From the NCBI RefSeq assembly GCF_004348445.1, contig NZ_SMKV01000003.1, positions 186,001 through 250,000 of the forward strand: DNA of 64,000 nt. Reading direction: 5' to 3'. A program made the position numbers and the translations under genes. The notes under the pieces are model-generated. The model saw nothing but the letters and a program-made list of their open reading frames with translations, was not told where the DNA came from and made no database searches. This document shows, in pieces, positions 7,236-16,184 of this stretch (position 1 is the first letter of the stretch; each line of letters starts with the position of its first letter). Source of the DNA: Saccharopolyspora aridisoli. GTDB lineage: Bacteria > Actinomycetota > Actinomycetes > Mycobacteriales > Pseudonocardiaceae.

Positions 7236-8267
7236 GTGGAAAGTTTCTTCTCCTTCATCCTCTACCCGGTGTCGGCGATCTTGTGGTTCTGGCACAAGGT
7301 CTTCGGCACCGTGCTCGGCCCGGACAACGGCTTCGCCTGGGCGCTTGCCGTGTTCTTCCTGGTCTTCACGCTGCGCGTGGTCCTCATCAAGCCTGCGCTG
7401 AGCCAGATGCGCGCAGGCCGCAAGATGGCCAAGTTCGCGCCGCACATCCAGAAGCTGCGGGAGAAGTACAAGAACGACCGCCAGCGCATGGCGCAGGAGA
7501 TGCAGAAGCTCCAGTCCGAGCACGGGGTCAACCCGCTCGGCGGCTGCCTGCCCGCGCTGCTGCAGATCCCGGTCTTCCTGAGCCTGTTCCACGTGCTGCG
7601 GAACTTCCACCCGGGCGCGCAGAGCAACTTCATCTTCGACCAGGCGGGCGTCGACTCGTTCATCCAGGCCGACATCTTCGGTGCGAAGCTGTCGAACTGG
7701 ATCACCCAGCCCGCGACGGAACTGGCGTTGTTCGGCACCGACCGGACCTCGATGATGATCGTCGGCATCCCGCTGATGCTGATCGCCTCGGTCGCCACCT
7801 ACTTCACCATGCGGCTGTCGGTGAAGAAGCAGACGGACGCCTCGATGGCCAACCCGCAGTCGGCGATGATGGCCAAGTTCATGATGTACATCGCGCCGAT
7901 CGGTGCGATCGTCTCCGGTTGGTTCCTGCCGATCGCCGTCCTGCTGTACTGGCTTGCCAACAACGTCTGGACGCTGGGTCAGCAGCACTTCCTGACCAAG
8001 AAGATCGACGCCGAGCAGGAGCGCGAGCGGCAGAAGGAGATCGAGGCGAAGAAGGCCGCGCCTCGTCCCAAGCCGGGGCAGAAGCCGGCCCGCGACGCCA
8101 AAGCCGAGACCTCCTCGGAGGGCGAGGCCGCCACGGCCACCGCCACCGAGGCCAAGCCGGCCAAGCCCGCCCCCGGCCAGCGACCCGGTGGCAAAACCGG
8201 CGGGAAGAAGACCCAGCCGAAGAACCGCCCTGGCAAGCAGGCGTCCAAAGCCAAGAAGCGGCGTTAG
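7236..8267 (+). CDS. yidC: Membrane protein insertase YidC (stand-alone copy)
   Basis: A 343-residue YidC/Oxa1 insertase that places proteins in the cytoplasmic membrane, alone or with SecYEG. The GTG at 7236 follows AGGAG by 8 nt. Membrane segments are visible near residues 2-20, 30-50 (with the groove arginine of LRVVLIKPAL), 95-125 (GVNPLGGCLPALLQIPVFLSLF, the family hallmark), 165-190 and 215-245. The cytosolic tail from about residue 255 is Lys/Arg/Ala/Pro-rich and long, as in actinobacterial members. It lies outside the usual rpmH-rnpA-yidC origin cluster, since neighbours are a proline-rich protein and a BI-1 protein, so it is probably a second paralogue (inference). Confidence 0.93.
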   Translation: MESFFSFILYPVSAILWFWHKVFGTVLGPDNGFAWALAVFFLVFTLRVVLIKPALSQMRAGRKMAKFAPHIQKLREKYKNDRQRMAQEMQKLQSEHGVNPLGGCLPALLQIPVFLSLFHVLRNFHPGAQSNFIFDQAGVDSFIQADIFGAKLSNWITQPATELALFGTDRTSMMIVGIPLMLIASVATYFTMRLSVKKQTDASMANPQSAMMAKFMMYIAPIGAIVSGWFLPIAVLLYWLANNVWTLGQQHFLTKKIDAEQERERQKEIEAKKAAPRPKPGQKPARDAKAETSSEGEAATATATEAKPAKPAPGQRPGGKTGGKKTQPKNRPGKQASKAKKRR

Positions 8268-8280
8268 GCAACGTGTGAGA

Positions 8281-8313
8281 AAAGGCCGGTGGATATCGTG
8301 TCCCCCGGCCTTT
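8281..8313 (+). terminator. Terminator after yidC
   Basis: A perfect 9-bp stem AAAGGCCGG / CCGGCCTTT with a 15-nt loop, 14 nt after the stop. It is preceded by A residues and ends in TTT, so it resembles an intrinsic terminator. Confidence 0.75.
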
Positions 8314-8409
8314 CGCTTCCGGTAAAGTCCGGTTTTACCGAACCGGGAACCGATCGGGACCGCCGGTCGTTGGATCTGGAGACGGCGCAAGAACGCCCAG
8401 GAGGATGAG

Positions 8410-9201
8410 TTGCGCACAACGAGCAACCCCGCGTTCCGGAAGCTGCCGGAAATGGCCGGTGGCTACGCGAACTTCAACTACGGCCAGGGACAGCAGTCGT
8501 CCTACGGCCAGGCGCCGGCTGCTCCCCCGCAGGCCGCGCGACCGATGACGATCGACGACGTGGTCACCAAGACCGCGATCACCCTCGTGCTGGCGGTGAT
8601 CACCGCTACGCTGACCTTCCTGGCCGGTCCGCCCGCGGTCGCCCTGGCGCTGCCCGCGGCGCTGGTCGCCCTGGTGATCTCGCTGGTCATCGTCTTCACC
8701 AAGAAGGTCCGGCCGGCTCTGGTCGTGACCTACTCGGCGCTGGAGGGCGTGTTCCTCGGCGGCATCAGCTACTTGTTCGCGTCGTGGTTCAGCCCCGGCA
8801 TCATCATGCAGGCGATCGTGGGCACCCTCGGTGTCTTCGCCACGATGCTGGTCGTCTACAAGACCGGCGCGATCCGGGTGACGCCGAAGCTGACCAAGTG
8901 GATCATCGGCGCAGTCGCGGGTGCGGCGATCCTGATGCTGGTCAACCTGGTCGCCAGCTTCTTGATGCCGGGCGGCTTCGGCCTGCGCGAAGCTGGCCCG
9001 CTTGGCATCGGCTTCAGCCTGCTGTGCATCGGCATCGCGGCGTTCAGCTTCCTGCTCGACTTCGACGCCGCCGACAAGGCGATCCGCAGTGGTGTGGACG
9101 CCAAGTTCGCCTGGTACATCGCCTTCGGCCTGATGACCACCCTGGTCTGGCTGTACCTCGAGATCCTCCGCCTGCTGTCCTACTTCTCCAGCAGCGACTG
9201 A
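8410..9201 (+). CDS. Bax inhibitor-1/YccA family membrane protein
   Basis: A 263-residue protein with a short Tyr/Gln/Gly-rich N terminus (YANFNYGQGQQSSYGQ) followed by about seven membrane segments, as in the BI-1/YccA family (YetJ-like pH-sensitive calcium leak channels in the better studied members). Segments such as VTYSALEGVFLGGISYLF and LGIGFSLLCIGIAAFSFLLD are typical, and the acidic C-terminal pair in LLDFDAADKAI fits the gating residues of the family. The start is TTG at 8410, set by AGGAGG (8399-8404). It stands alone between two terminators. The physiological role in actinobacteria is unknown. Confidence 0.9.
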   Translation: MRTTSNPAFRKLPEMAGGYANFNYGQGQQSSYGQAPAAPPQAARPMTIDDVVTKTAITLVLAVITATLTFLAGPPAVALALPAALVALVISLVIVFTKKVRPALVVTYSALEGVFLGGISYLFASWFSPGIIMQAIVGTLGVFATMLVVYKTGAIRVTPKLTKWIIGAVAGAAILMLVNLVASFLMPGGFGLREAGPLGIGFSLLCIGIAAFSFLLDFDAADKAIRSGVDAKFAWYIAFGLMTTLVWLYLEILRLLSYFSSSD

Positions 9202-9221
9202 CGCGAACCCCGAAATGCGAA

Positions 9222-9258
9222 CGAAGTGGCCGCCACCCCTCGGGTGGCGGCCACTTCG
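9222..9258. terminator. 17-bp perfect hairpin, bidirectional terminator
   Basis: CGAAGTGGCCGCCACCC and its exact complement are separated by 3 nt. It lies 21 nt after the BI-1 gene and can also serve the convergent thiolase gene. It is one of the strongest stems in the window. Confidence 0.8.
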
Positions 9259-9288
9259 CTTCGGAGGCCCAGATTGCGGCGGTGAACC

Positions 9289-9350
9289 GTGATCCGAGAA
9301 CTGCCGTGGTCCGATCCCCCGAGAACTGCCGTAATCGGTGGTCGGATCAC
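9289..9350. repeat. Intergenic repeat: two CCGAGAACTGCCGT copies inside an inverted GTGATCCG pair
   Basis: CCGAGAACTGCCGT occurs at 9294-9307 and 9319-9332, bracketed by GTGATCCG (9289-9296) and CGGATCAC (9343-9350). Related words (GATCACGG, AGAACTGCC) recur in other intergenic gaps, for example near 21120, 56040 and 57110. Confidence 0.5.
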
Positions 9351-9374
9351 TGGGGTGTATCGGGTGGCCGCAGT

Positions 9375-10595
9375 TCAGCTGAGGCGTTCGAGGACCATGG
9401 CCATGCCCTGGCCGCCGCCGACGCACATCGTCTCCAGTCCGAACTGCTTGTCGTGGAACTGGAGGGAGTTGATGAGCGTCGTGGTGATGCGCGCGCCGGT
9501 CATGCCGAAGGGGTGGCCGACGGCGATCGCGCCACCGTTGACGTTCAGCTTCTCCAGCGGGATGCCGAGGTCCTTGTAGGACGGGATGACCTGCGCGGCG
9601 AACGCCTCGTTGATCTCCACCAGGTCGATGTCGTCGATGCTCATGCCCGCGCGCTTGAGGGCCTGCTTGGACGCCTCCACCGGGCCCAGGCCCATGATCT
9701 CCGGCGACAGGCCGGACACGCCGGTCGACACGACGCGAGCCAGCGGGGTCAGCCCGAGCTCCTCGGCCTTGGTGTCGCTCATGATGACCAGCGCCGCCGC
9801 TCCGTCGTTGAGCGGGCAGCAGTTGGCGGCGGTGATCCGGCCGTCGGGGCGGAACACCGGCTTGAGGCCGGCCACGCCCTCCTTGGTCACGCCTGCGCGC
9901 GGGCCGTCGTCGGCGGAGACGACGGTGCCGTCCGGGGTGGTGACCGGGGTGATCTCGCGGGACCAGAAGCCGTTGGCGATGGCCTTCTCGGCGAGGTTCT
10001 GCGAGCGCACGCCGAAGTCGTCCATCTCGTCGCGGGTGACGCCCTTGAGGCGCGCGAGGTTCTCCGCGGTCTGACCCATCGGGATGTAGACGTCCGGCAC
10101 GAGGTCGAGCTCGCGCGGGTCGGTCCAGCTCTCCGCGCCCTGCTCGGCGGTCTGCTGGGTGCGGGCCTCGGCGTCGGCGAAGAGCGGGTTGTGGGTGTCC
10201 GGCAGCGAGTCGGAGGAGCCCTTGGCGAAGCGCGACACCGCTTCGACACCGGCGCTGATGAACACGTCGCCTTCACCGGCCTTGATGGCGTGCAGCGCCA
10301 TCCGGGTGGTCTGCAGGCTCGACGAGCAGTAGCGGGTGATGGTGGTGCCGGGCAGCTGGTCGTAGCCGAGCTCAACGGCGACCACGCGGGCCATGTTGAA
10401 GCCCTGCTCGCCGCCGGGGAGACCGCAGCCCAGCATCAGGTCGTCGATGTCGGCGGGGTTGAGCTCGGGGACCTCGTCCAGGGCGGCCTTGATGATCTGA
10501 GCGGTCAGGTCGTCCGGACGGATGTCCTTCAGCGATCCCTTGCCGGCGCGCCCGATCGGGGACCGCGTGGCGGAGACGATGACTGCTTCGGGCAT
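9375..10595 (-). CDS. Acetyl-CoA C-acyltransferase (thiolase)
   Basis: A 406-residue thiolase, full length for the family. It cleaves 3-ketoacyl-CoA or condenses two acyl-CoAs. The acyl-accepting Cys is C90 in [16 protein letters not shown]. The C-terminal catalytic motifs are [19 protein letters not shown] (His) and [12 protein letters not shown] (second Cys). EINEAFAAQ is present. HPFG in place of the more common HPIG/HPLG is normal for FadA3-like actinobacterial enzymes. The ATG at 10593-10595 has a GGAG-type site (AAGGAGTTCCCCC) upstream. The promoter region holds a perfect 18-bp palindrome. It is next to an SGNH hydrolase gene, as Rv1074c/Rv1075c are in M. tuberculosis. A role in fatty-acid beta-oxidation is likely. 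Confidence 0.93.
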   Translation of the reverse strand: MPEAVIVSATRSPIGRAGKGSLKDIRPDDLTAQIIKAALDEVPELNPADIDDLMLGCGLPGGEQGFNMARVVAVELGYDQLPGTTITRYCSSSLQTTRMALHAIKAGEGDVFISAGVEAVSRFAKGSSDSLPDTHNPLFADAEARTQQTAEQGAESWTDPRELDLVPDVYIPMGQTAENLARLKGVTRDEMDDFGVRSQNLAEKAIANGFWSREITPVTTPDGTVVSADDGPRAGVTKEGVAGLKPVFRPDGRITAANCCPLNDGAAALVIMSDTKAEELGLTPLARVVSTGVSGLSPEIMGLGPVEASKQALKRAGMSIDDIDLVEINEAFAAQVIPSYKDLGIPLEKLNVNGGAIAVGHPFGMTGARITTTLINSLQFHDKQFGLETMCVGGGQGMAMVLERLS

Positions 10596-10699
10596 GGGGG
10601 AACTCCTTCGTTCGCCGGGGCGCGAAAGTTCGTTACTGACGAGTCACTTTAAGGGCGCTGAGGCCATCTTGGCGGTGACGCCACTCACCGACAACCCCC

Positions 10700-10717
10700 G
10701 TACCGACCGGTCGGTAC
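10700..10717. promoter_or_regulatory. Perfect 18-bp palindrome, TetR-type operator candidate
   Basis: GTACCGACCGGTCGGTAC is fully self-complementary and lies about 105 bp upstream of the thiolase start. TetR-family repressors of lipid genes in actinobacteria bind palindromes of this type. No tetR gene is in the window, so the regulator would be encoded elsewhere. Confidence 0.5.
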
Positions 10718-10762
10718 CCCATGTGGTCGAGCACCTGCGGGAATCAGGCTCCTGAAATCCGG

Positions 10763-11701
10763 TCAATCCAGGCCGCGGCCCGGTGTTCGGGGGTGGAGGC
10801 GGCGGTTGAGGTGGGCGACGATGCGGCTGGTGGGGCGGCGGGCTTCGGCCGTTTCCGATCGGGTGGGCGCCGGCGGCAGCGGGCCGCCCTGCCAGGCGCC
10901 GATGGCCATGCACATGACCGGGAGCAGGATGTCCGCGGCGGCCTCGTAGCCCGCGCCGGACGGGTGGAACCGGTCCGGGCTGAAGAACTCCGCCGGCCGG
11001 GTCAGGAACTCCGGTGAGAGCAGGTCCGCGAGCGGGACCGCGTAGCCGCCCGCGGTCTCCACGCAACGGCGTTGCGCGCGAGCCAGCGCGATGCTCCAAC
11101 GGCTGGCCACCGAGCGCAGCGGCTGCGGGATCGGCCGGATCGACCCGAGGTCCGGGCAAGTGCCCACGACGACCTTCACGTCCGCCTCGACCAGCCGCCG
11201 GACCTGCTCGGCGAGCAGCTCCGCGCACCGCGAGATCGGCAACTTCGAGGTCACGTCGTTGGCGCCGATGATGATCAGCACCACCTCCGGCGGTTGCCGA
11301 AGGGCCGCGTCGACCTGCGCGGACAGCTCCCGCGTCGTCGCGCCGACGATGGCGTGCGTGGTCAGCGCGACCGGCCCGTCCAGCTCCTCGGCCAAGCCCT
11401 GCGCCACCCGGACACCGGGCAGCTCGCTCGGGAAGTTCGCTCCCAGCCCCGCTGCGGAGGAATCCCCGAGCACCGCCACCTCCAGCGGCCGGACGCCCTC
11501 GGGGACCTCGCTGCGCGGCACCGGTCCGACACCGGTCGGCAGGTGCACGCCGTCGGCGCGCAGCGGTTCGGCGATGGGCGGTCCGATGACCCTCCGCGCG
11601 TGCCCGGCCTGACCGTTGAGCAAGCCGTAGGCCGCTCCGGACAGGCCACCCGCGGTACCTGCGGCCAGCAGTGCGAGCCGCAAAGCCTTCGTCGCGATCA
11701 T
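10763..11701 (-). CDS. SGNH/GDSL-type hydrolase, membrane-anchored or secreted
   Basis: A 312-residue esterase/lipase-type protein. The N terminus MIATKALRLALLAAGTAGG is a signal or signal-anchor. The catalytic blocks are AVLGDSSAAGLGA (block I, nucleophile Ser), IIIGANDVTSK (GxND, block III) and FSPDRFHPSGAGYE (block V, Asp-x-x-His). It acts outside the membrane on an ester substrate that is not known. I placed the start at ATG 11701 because GGAGGGGCGAG is just upstream and the signal sequence begins there; a start 27 codons further up adds an unlikely Cys/Pro-rich segment. The position next to thiolase and before cbs is conserved in mycobacteria (Rv1075c). Confidence 0.88.
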   Translation of the reverse strand: MIATKALRLALLAAGTAGGLSGAAYGLLNGQAGHARRVIGPPIAEPLRADGVHLPTGVGPVPRSEVPEGVRPLEVAVLGDSSAAGLGANFPSELPGVRVAQGLAEELDGPVALTTHAIVGATTRELSAQVDAALRQPPEVVLIIIGANDVTSKLPISRCAELLAEQVRRLVEADVKVVVGTCPDLGSIRPIPQPLRSVASRWSIALARAQRRCVETAGGYAVPLADLLSPEFLTRPAEFFSPDRFHPSGAGYEAAADILLPVMCMAIGAWQGGPLPPAPTRSETAEARRPTSRIVAHLNRRLHPRTPGRGLD

Positions 11702-11939
11702 CTCGCCCCTCCCTCCACACCACCCCCGGGGATCGGGAATGCAAGCCCGGCTCACCAAGGATGCGCTCGGCGGAACTCCCACACCCCACTACCGGTTAGA
11801 CGCCGCCGAGCCGAAAAAACTTCCTGACCGTGTGTCGTCCGGAAGGTCCCTTGGGTTAGCGCCTGAACAGGCGATTACGCTCGGCATCACACCCGCGCCG
11901 GAGACCCGGGCGGGACCGACCGACGACTGAGGACGAGGC

Positions 11940-13307
11940 GTGGACTACGTCGAGCACGTCACCGAACTGGTGGGCAACACTCCGCTGGTCCGGCTGAACG
12001 CGGTGGCCACCGGCAAGACCCCGGTGCTGGCGAAGGTGGAGTACCTCAATCCCGGCGGCAGCGTGAAGGACCGCATCGCGCTGCGCATGATCGAAGCCGC
12101 CGAGGCTTCCGGCGAGCTCAGGCCAGGCGGCACGATCGTGGAGCCGACCTCGGGAAACACCGGTGTCGGCCTGGCCATGGTCGCCCAGCGCAGGGGTTAC
12201 CGCTGCGTGTTCGTCTGCCCGGACAAGGTCGGCGAGGACAAGCGCAACGTCCTCAAGGCCTACGGCGCCGAGGTCGTGGTGTGCCCGACCGCTGTGGAGC
12301 CAGAGCACCCGGATTCCTACTACAGCGTCTCCGACCGCCTGGTCGAGGAGATCGAGGGCGCCTGGAAGCCCAACCAGTACGCCAACCCGCAGAACCCCGA
12401 GTCCCACGTGCACTCCACGGGGCCGGAGGTCTGGGAGCAGACCGAGGGCAAGGTGACGCACTTCGTCGCCGGCATCGGCACCGGCGGCACCATCTCGGGC
12501 ACCGGCGAGTACCTCAAGAAGATCTCCGGCGGCAAGGTCAAGGTCATCGGCGCGGACCCGGAGGGCTCGGTGTACTCCGGCGGTCACGGCCGTCCCTACC
12601 TGGTCGAGGGCGTCGGTGAGGACTTCTGGCCTACCACCTATGACAACGGGATCTGCGACGAGATCGTGCCGATCTCCGACGCCGAGTCCTTCCAGATGAC
12701 CCGCCGCCTGGCCAACGAGGAAGCGCTGCTGGTCGGCGGTTCCTGCGGCATGGCGGTAGCCGCAGCGCTCAAGATCGCCGAGACCGCGGGCCCGGACGAC
12801 GTGATCGTGGTGCTGCTGCCAGACGGCGGTCGCGGCTACCTCGGCAAGATCTTCAACGACTCCTGGATGGCCTCCTACGGCTTCCTCTCGCCCGACGTCG
12901 GCGGTGGCCGAGTCGGTGACGTGCTGCGCCGCAAGGACGGCACCATCCCCGAGCTGGTGCACACCCACCCAAACGAGACCGTCGCGGAGGCCGTGGCGAT
13001 CCTGCGCGAGTTCGGCGTCTCGCAGATGCCGGTCGTGCGCGCCGAGCCGCCGATCATGGCTGCCGAGATCGCAGGGGCGGTCAACGAGCGCGACCTGCTG
13101 GACGCGCTGTTCGCGGGCCGCGCCCAACTCGCCGACACCGTCGAGCGGCACATGTCGCCGCCGCTCCCGACCATCGGTGCAGGTGAGGAGATCAGCTCGG
13201 CCATGTCTGCGCTGACCGGGGCGGACGGTGCGATGGTGCTCATCGACGGCAAGCCCGCCGGGGTCGTGACCCGCCAGGATGTGCTCGGGTTCATCGCGGG
13301 TCGATGA
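11940..13307 (+). CDS. cbs: Cystathionine beta-synthase
   Basis: A 455-residue PLP enzyme that joins serine (or an activated serine) to homocysteine to form cystathionine, the first step of reverse transsulfuration. The PLP lysine is K43 in NPGGSVKDRIA, the substrate loop is PTSGNTGVGLA, and the phosphate-binding loop is GIGTGGTISGTGEY. A pair of CBS domains follows from about residue 340 (VAEAVAILREFGVSQMPV and AMVLIDGKPAGVVTRQDVLGF), a regulatory module. It lacks the N-terminal haem domain of animal enzymes. The GTG at 11940 follows GAGGACGAG. The downstream gene order pra-like then cystathionine gamma-synthase matches mycobacteria. Confidence 0.95.
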   Translation: MDYVEHVTELVGNTPLVRLNAVATGKTPVLAKVEYLNPGGSVKDRIALRMIEAAEASGELRPGGTIVEPTSGNTGVGLAMVAQRRGYRCVFVCPDKVGEDKRNVLKAYGAEVVVCPTAVEPEHPDSYYSVSDRLVEEIEGAWKPNQYANPQNPESHVHSTGPEVWEQTEGKVTHFVAGIGTGGTISGTGEYLKKISGGKVKVIGADPEGSVYSGGHGRPYLVEGVGEDFWPTTYDNGICDEIVPISDAESFQMTRRLANEEALLVGGSCGMAVAAALKIAETAGPDDVIVVLLPDGGRGYLGKIFNDSWMASYGFLSPDVGGGRVGDVLRRKDGTIPELVHTHPNETVAEAVAILREFGVSQMPVVRAEPPIMAAEIAGAVNERDLLDALFAGRAQLADTVERHMSPPLPTIGAGEEISSAMSALTGADGAMVLIDGKPAGVVTRQDVLGFIAGR

Positions 13308-13333
13308 CGAGTTGGTGCTGAAGCACCACTGCG

Positions 13334-13365
13334 CTTCGGCCTGATCAGATAGCGTAGGGCCGAAG
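13334..13365 (+). terminator. Hairpin after cbs
   Basis: An 8-bp perfect stem CTTCGGCC / GGCCGAAG with a 16-nt loop, 26 nt after the stop. The loop includes TAGCGT, which may instead be the -10 box of the next gene. Confidence 0.5.
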
Positions 13366-13405
13366 TATGCCCAGGACTTTGGACGCCGCAAGGGAGTAGT
13401 ACCCG

Positions 13406-14518
13406 ATGAGCTCTCCGCAGCCGCCGGACGGCGGTCAGCAGGGTTCGGATCCGATCTCGAACCGGATGGACCCCCAGGACGAGAACCAGGCGGGCGGTGA
13501 CTCGACTCAGGTCGTCCGGCCCGTCCAGTCGCAGGGGCAGCAGCCTCCGTCGGAGGCGACGCAGGTCGTCCGGCCCGCAGGCCAGCCGCAGGGCGGTGAC
13601 TCCACCCAGGTGGTGCCGCCGTCGATGCAGCCGGCGCAGCCGATGTACCAGCAGCCGGGCCTCGGTGGTCAGCAGCAGGGTGGTGCGGATGCGACGGCCA
13701 TGGTGCCGCCGTCGATGCAGCCCCCGCAGCCGATGTACCAGCAGCCCGGCACGCAGAGCCAGCCCGGCGGATTCCCCGCGCAGCCGCCGGGCACTCCCGG
13801 CAGCGGTTTCCCGGCTCCGCAGGCCCAGGGCGGTTTCCCGCCCCCGCAGGCCGGCGGCTTCCCGGGGCAGAGCGGGCCGGGTCAGGGCGGTACCTCGACC
13901 CTGCCCATCGCGCAGTGGGTCACGATCGGTCTTGCCGCGTTGGGCCTCATCGGCTCGATCATCAGCGGCATCATGACCATGTCCTACCTCCCGGGCGTCG
14001 GGATCGCCACGATCCTCGTGGCGTTGATCTTCTGCGGTGTGTGGATCTTCGCCGCCTACTCGGGCGGTCAAGGCAAGCAGTGGGGGCGGATCCTCGTCAC
14101 CGTCTTCGCCGGGCTGGGCCTCATCGGTGGTCTGATCAACCTGTTCGTCAGCCCGGTCGCCGGGATCTTCGGCCTGCTGGTCGGGATCGCGATCCTGGTG
14201 CTGTGGTGGCTGCCGTCCACCACGGCGGGGATGAACGCCCTCGCCGGCGCCCCGGCGCCGCAGGCCGGTGGCTACGGCCAGCCGCAGGGCGGCTACGGCC
14301 AGCAGGGCTTCGGGCAGCAGCAGCCGCCGCAGCAGTTCGGCCAGCCTGGACCGCCGCAGCAGTTCGGTCAGCCGCAGCAGGGCTACGGCCAGCAGCCCCC
14401 GCAGCAGGGCTTCGGCCAGCAGCAGCCCCCGCAGGGCTACCCGCAGTCCGGTGGCTACCCGCAGCAGGGCGGCTACCCCCAGCAGCCCGGCCAGCCGCCG
14501 CAGCCTCCGCAGTGGTGA
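13406..14518 (+). CDS. Pro/Gln-rich membrane protein (Pra-like) with repeated acidic-TQVV motifs
   Basis: A 370-residue protein with disordered ends around four hydrophobic segments. Residues 1-165 contain four copies of a motif of the form [D/E][S/A]T[Q/A][V/M]V[R/P]P ([40 protein letters not shown]), two of them inside a longer repeat ending PQPMYQQPG. Residues about 168-270 are the membrane part ([34 protein letters not shown] and two more). The last 95 residues are Gly/Tyr/Gln/Pro repeats (GYGQQ, QQFGQP). Its place between cbs and the gamma-synthase matches the mycobacterial proline-rich antigen. Thr followed by Gln after an acidic residue resembles Ser/Thr-kinase acceptor sites; phosphorylation is an inference. 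Confidence 0.85.
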   Translation: MSSPQPPDGGQQGSDPISNRMDPQDENQAGGDSTQVVRPVQSQGQQPPSEATQVVRPAGQPQGGDSTQVVPPSMQPAQPMYQQPGLGGQQQGGADATAMVPPSMQPPQPMYQQPGTQSQPGGFPAQPPGTPGSGFPAPQAQGGFPPPQAGGFPGQSGPGQGGTSTLPIAQWVTIGLAALGLIGSIISGIMTMSYLPGVGIATILVALIFCGVWIFAAYSGGQGKQWGRILVTVFAGLGLIGGLINLFVSPVAGIFGLLVGIAILVLWWLPSTTAGMNALAGAPAPQAGGYGQPQGGYGQQGFGQQQPPQQFGQPGPPQQFGQPQQGYGQQPPQQGFGQQQPPQGYPQSGGYPQQGGYPQQPGQPPQPPQW

Positions 14519-14534
14519 GCTGAGCTCAACGTCG

Positions 14535-14569
14535 AAGTGCCCCTGGAACGCCCAGTTCCGGGGGCACTT
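14535..14569 (+). terminator. Terminator after the Pra-like gene
   Basis: A 15-bp stem AAGTGCCCCTGGAAC / GTTCCGGGGGCACTT with one G-T-type mismatch and a 5-nt loop, 17 nt after the stop. Confidence 0.75.
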
Positions 14570-14987
14570 AGCTTCTCGAGTGAGTTCCGACTCGCGACGC
14601 CCCGGCAAGGCGCGGTGGGGCTAGGGACGAGGAGTCCCCGCCTTCCGAGAACTGCTTTCGAGCAGACCACTGCCATGGTGTTGCAGGCGGCCACTGATCG
14701 GCGTCGTTCGCAAGCTCGGAGCACTCCCACGCCAAACCTCTCGTCCACCCAATCCTTGGTCCCGCGCGTGGCGCCGAGCTCAGTGCGCCGCGCGCACCGC
14801 AGTCGCGACAGCCAAGATCATGCTGTGGGAACGAAGCTTGGCTCCGGTCGCGGGGTCTCGTCGCTGCACTCGGGCCAAGTCGATTTCCCCTTCGTGAGCC
14901 AATGTTGAATGGTGATCGATCGTCGAATCCGGGACTGCGAGTTGAGCCGGGGGTGGACTCCCGGTGCGCTCGCTCCGCCCTTGGTCG
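14570..14987. other. Gap without a recognised gene
   Basis: About 420 bp between the terminator and the promoter of the gamma-synthase gene. Possible ORFs on both strands have no coding-like third-position bias and match nothing known. No riboswitch-like structure (S-box or similar) was recognised. Confidence 0.5.
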
Positions 14988-15000
14988 TACGCTGCTCCAC

Positions 15001-16140
15001 ATGAGTGACGGCTTCGCCACCCGCGCGATTCACGCGGGCCAGGAGGCAGACCCGACGACCGGTTCGGTGATCGTGCCCATCCACGCCACCTCGACCTACG
15101 CGCAGGACGGCGTCGGAGGGATGCGCTCGGGCTACGAGTACTCCCGCACCGGCAACCCGACCCGGACCGCGCTGGAACGCTGCCTGGCTGAGCTGGAGAA
15201 CGGCAGGCACGCGCGCGCCTACGCCTCCGGCATGGCGGCCACAGACGCGGTGCTGCGGTCCGTGCTGCGCCCGGGCGACCACCTGGTGATCCCGGACGAC
15301 GCTTACGGCGGCACCTTCCGGCTGATCGACAAGGTGCTCTCCGGCTGGGGCATCTCCTACACGCCCGCCCCGGTGTCGGACGTGGACGCCGTGCGCGCGG
15401 CGATCCAGGAGAGCACCAAGCTGGTCTGGCTGGAGACGCCGACCAACCCGCTGCTCAACATCGGCGACATCGCCGCGCTGGCGCAGGTCTCCGCCGACGC
15501 GGGCGTGAAGCTCGTCGTGGACAACACCTTCGCTTCGCCGTTCCTGCAGCAGCCGCTGGAGCTCGGCGCGACCGCGGTGGTCCACTCGACCACCAAGTAC
15601 CTCGGCGGGCACTCCGACGTGGTCGGCGGCGCGGTGGTCACCTCCGACGACGAGCTGGCCGAGCAGCTGGCGTTCCTGCAGAACGGCGCGGGCGCGGTGC
15701 CCGGCCCGTTCGACGCGTTCCTGACCATGCGCGGCCTCAAGACGCTCGCGGTGCGCATGGAGCGGCACAGCGAGAACGCCGAGCGGATCGTCGCGGCGCT
15801 GAGCGGTCACCCGAAGGTTGCCAAGGTCCTCTACCCGGGCCTGCCCGAGCACCCCGGGCACGAGGTCGCCGCCAAGCAGATGAAGCACTTCGGCGGCATG
15901 GTCTCGTTCCTGCACGCCGACGGTGAGCAGGCTGCCCTGGACGTCTGCTCCCGCACGCGGCTGTTCACCCTCGCCGAGTCCCTCGGCGGCGTCGAGTCGC
16001 TGATCGAGCACCCGGGCCGGATGACGCACGCGAGCACGGCGGGTTCGATGCTGCAGGTCCCGTCGGACCTGGTCCGCCTGTCGGTGGGCATCGAAGAGGC
16101 CGACGACCTCGTCGAGGATCTGCTCGCCGCACTCGGCTGA
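15001..16140 (+). CDS. metB: Cystathionine gamma-synthase / gamma-lyase
   Basis: A 379-residue PLP enzyme of the Cys/Met metabolism family. It acts with the cbs product: synthase activity makes cystathionine from an activated homoserine, lyase activity breaks it to cysteine. Motifs are YEYSRTGNPTRTALERCLAELE (phosphate-binding and substrate loop), ARAYASGMAA, VDNTFASPF, and the PLP lysine K199 in HSTTKYLGGHSDVVGG. The C-terminal substrate loop SLGGVESLIEHP is complete. ATG 15001 is set by homology (MSDGFATRAIHAGQ) and by a -10-like TACGCT (14988-14993) 7 nt before it, so it is probably leaderless. Sequence alone does not separate synthase from lyase; the neighbouring cbs favours a transsulfuration role. 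Confidence 0.92.
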   Translation: MSDGFATRAIHAGQEADPTTGSVIVPIHATSTYAQDGVGGMRSGYEYSRTGNPTRTALERCLAELENGRHARAYASGMAATDAVLRSVLRPGDHLVIPDDAYGGTFRLIDKVLSGWGISYTPAPVSDVDAVRAAIQESTKLVWLETPTNPLLNIGDIAALAQVSADAGVKLVVDNTFASPFLQQPLELGATAVVHSTTKYLGGHSDVVGGAVVTSDDELAEQLAFLQNGAGAVPGPFDAFLTMRGLKTLAVRMERHSENAERIVAALSGHPKVAKVLYPGLPEHPGHEVAAKQMKHFGGMVSFLHADGEQAALDVCSRTRLFTLAESLGGVESLIEHPGRMTHASTAGSMLQVPSDLVRLSVGIEEADDLVEDLLAALG

Positions 16141-16184
16141 TCACGCGGGCGGTCGTGCCCGGAATGCGCTCCTGGGCGCGACCG

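Noticed and set aside
7149-8426. Long open frame on the minus strand over yidC
   Set aside because: It is the antisense of a well-supported gene, has Arg/Leu/Gly-biased composition typical of GC-rich shadows, and no recognised domain.
14570-15000. Methionine-type riboswitch or a gene before the gamma-synthase
   Set aside because: No S-box or other conserved RNA pattern was recognised, the gene looks leaderless, and ORFs here lack coding bias.
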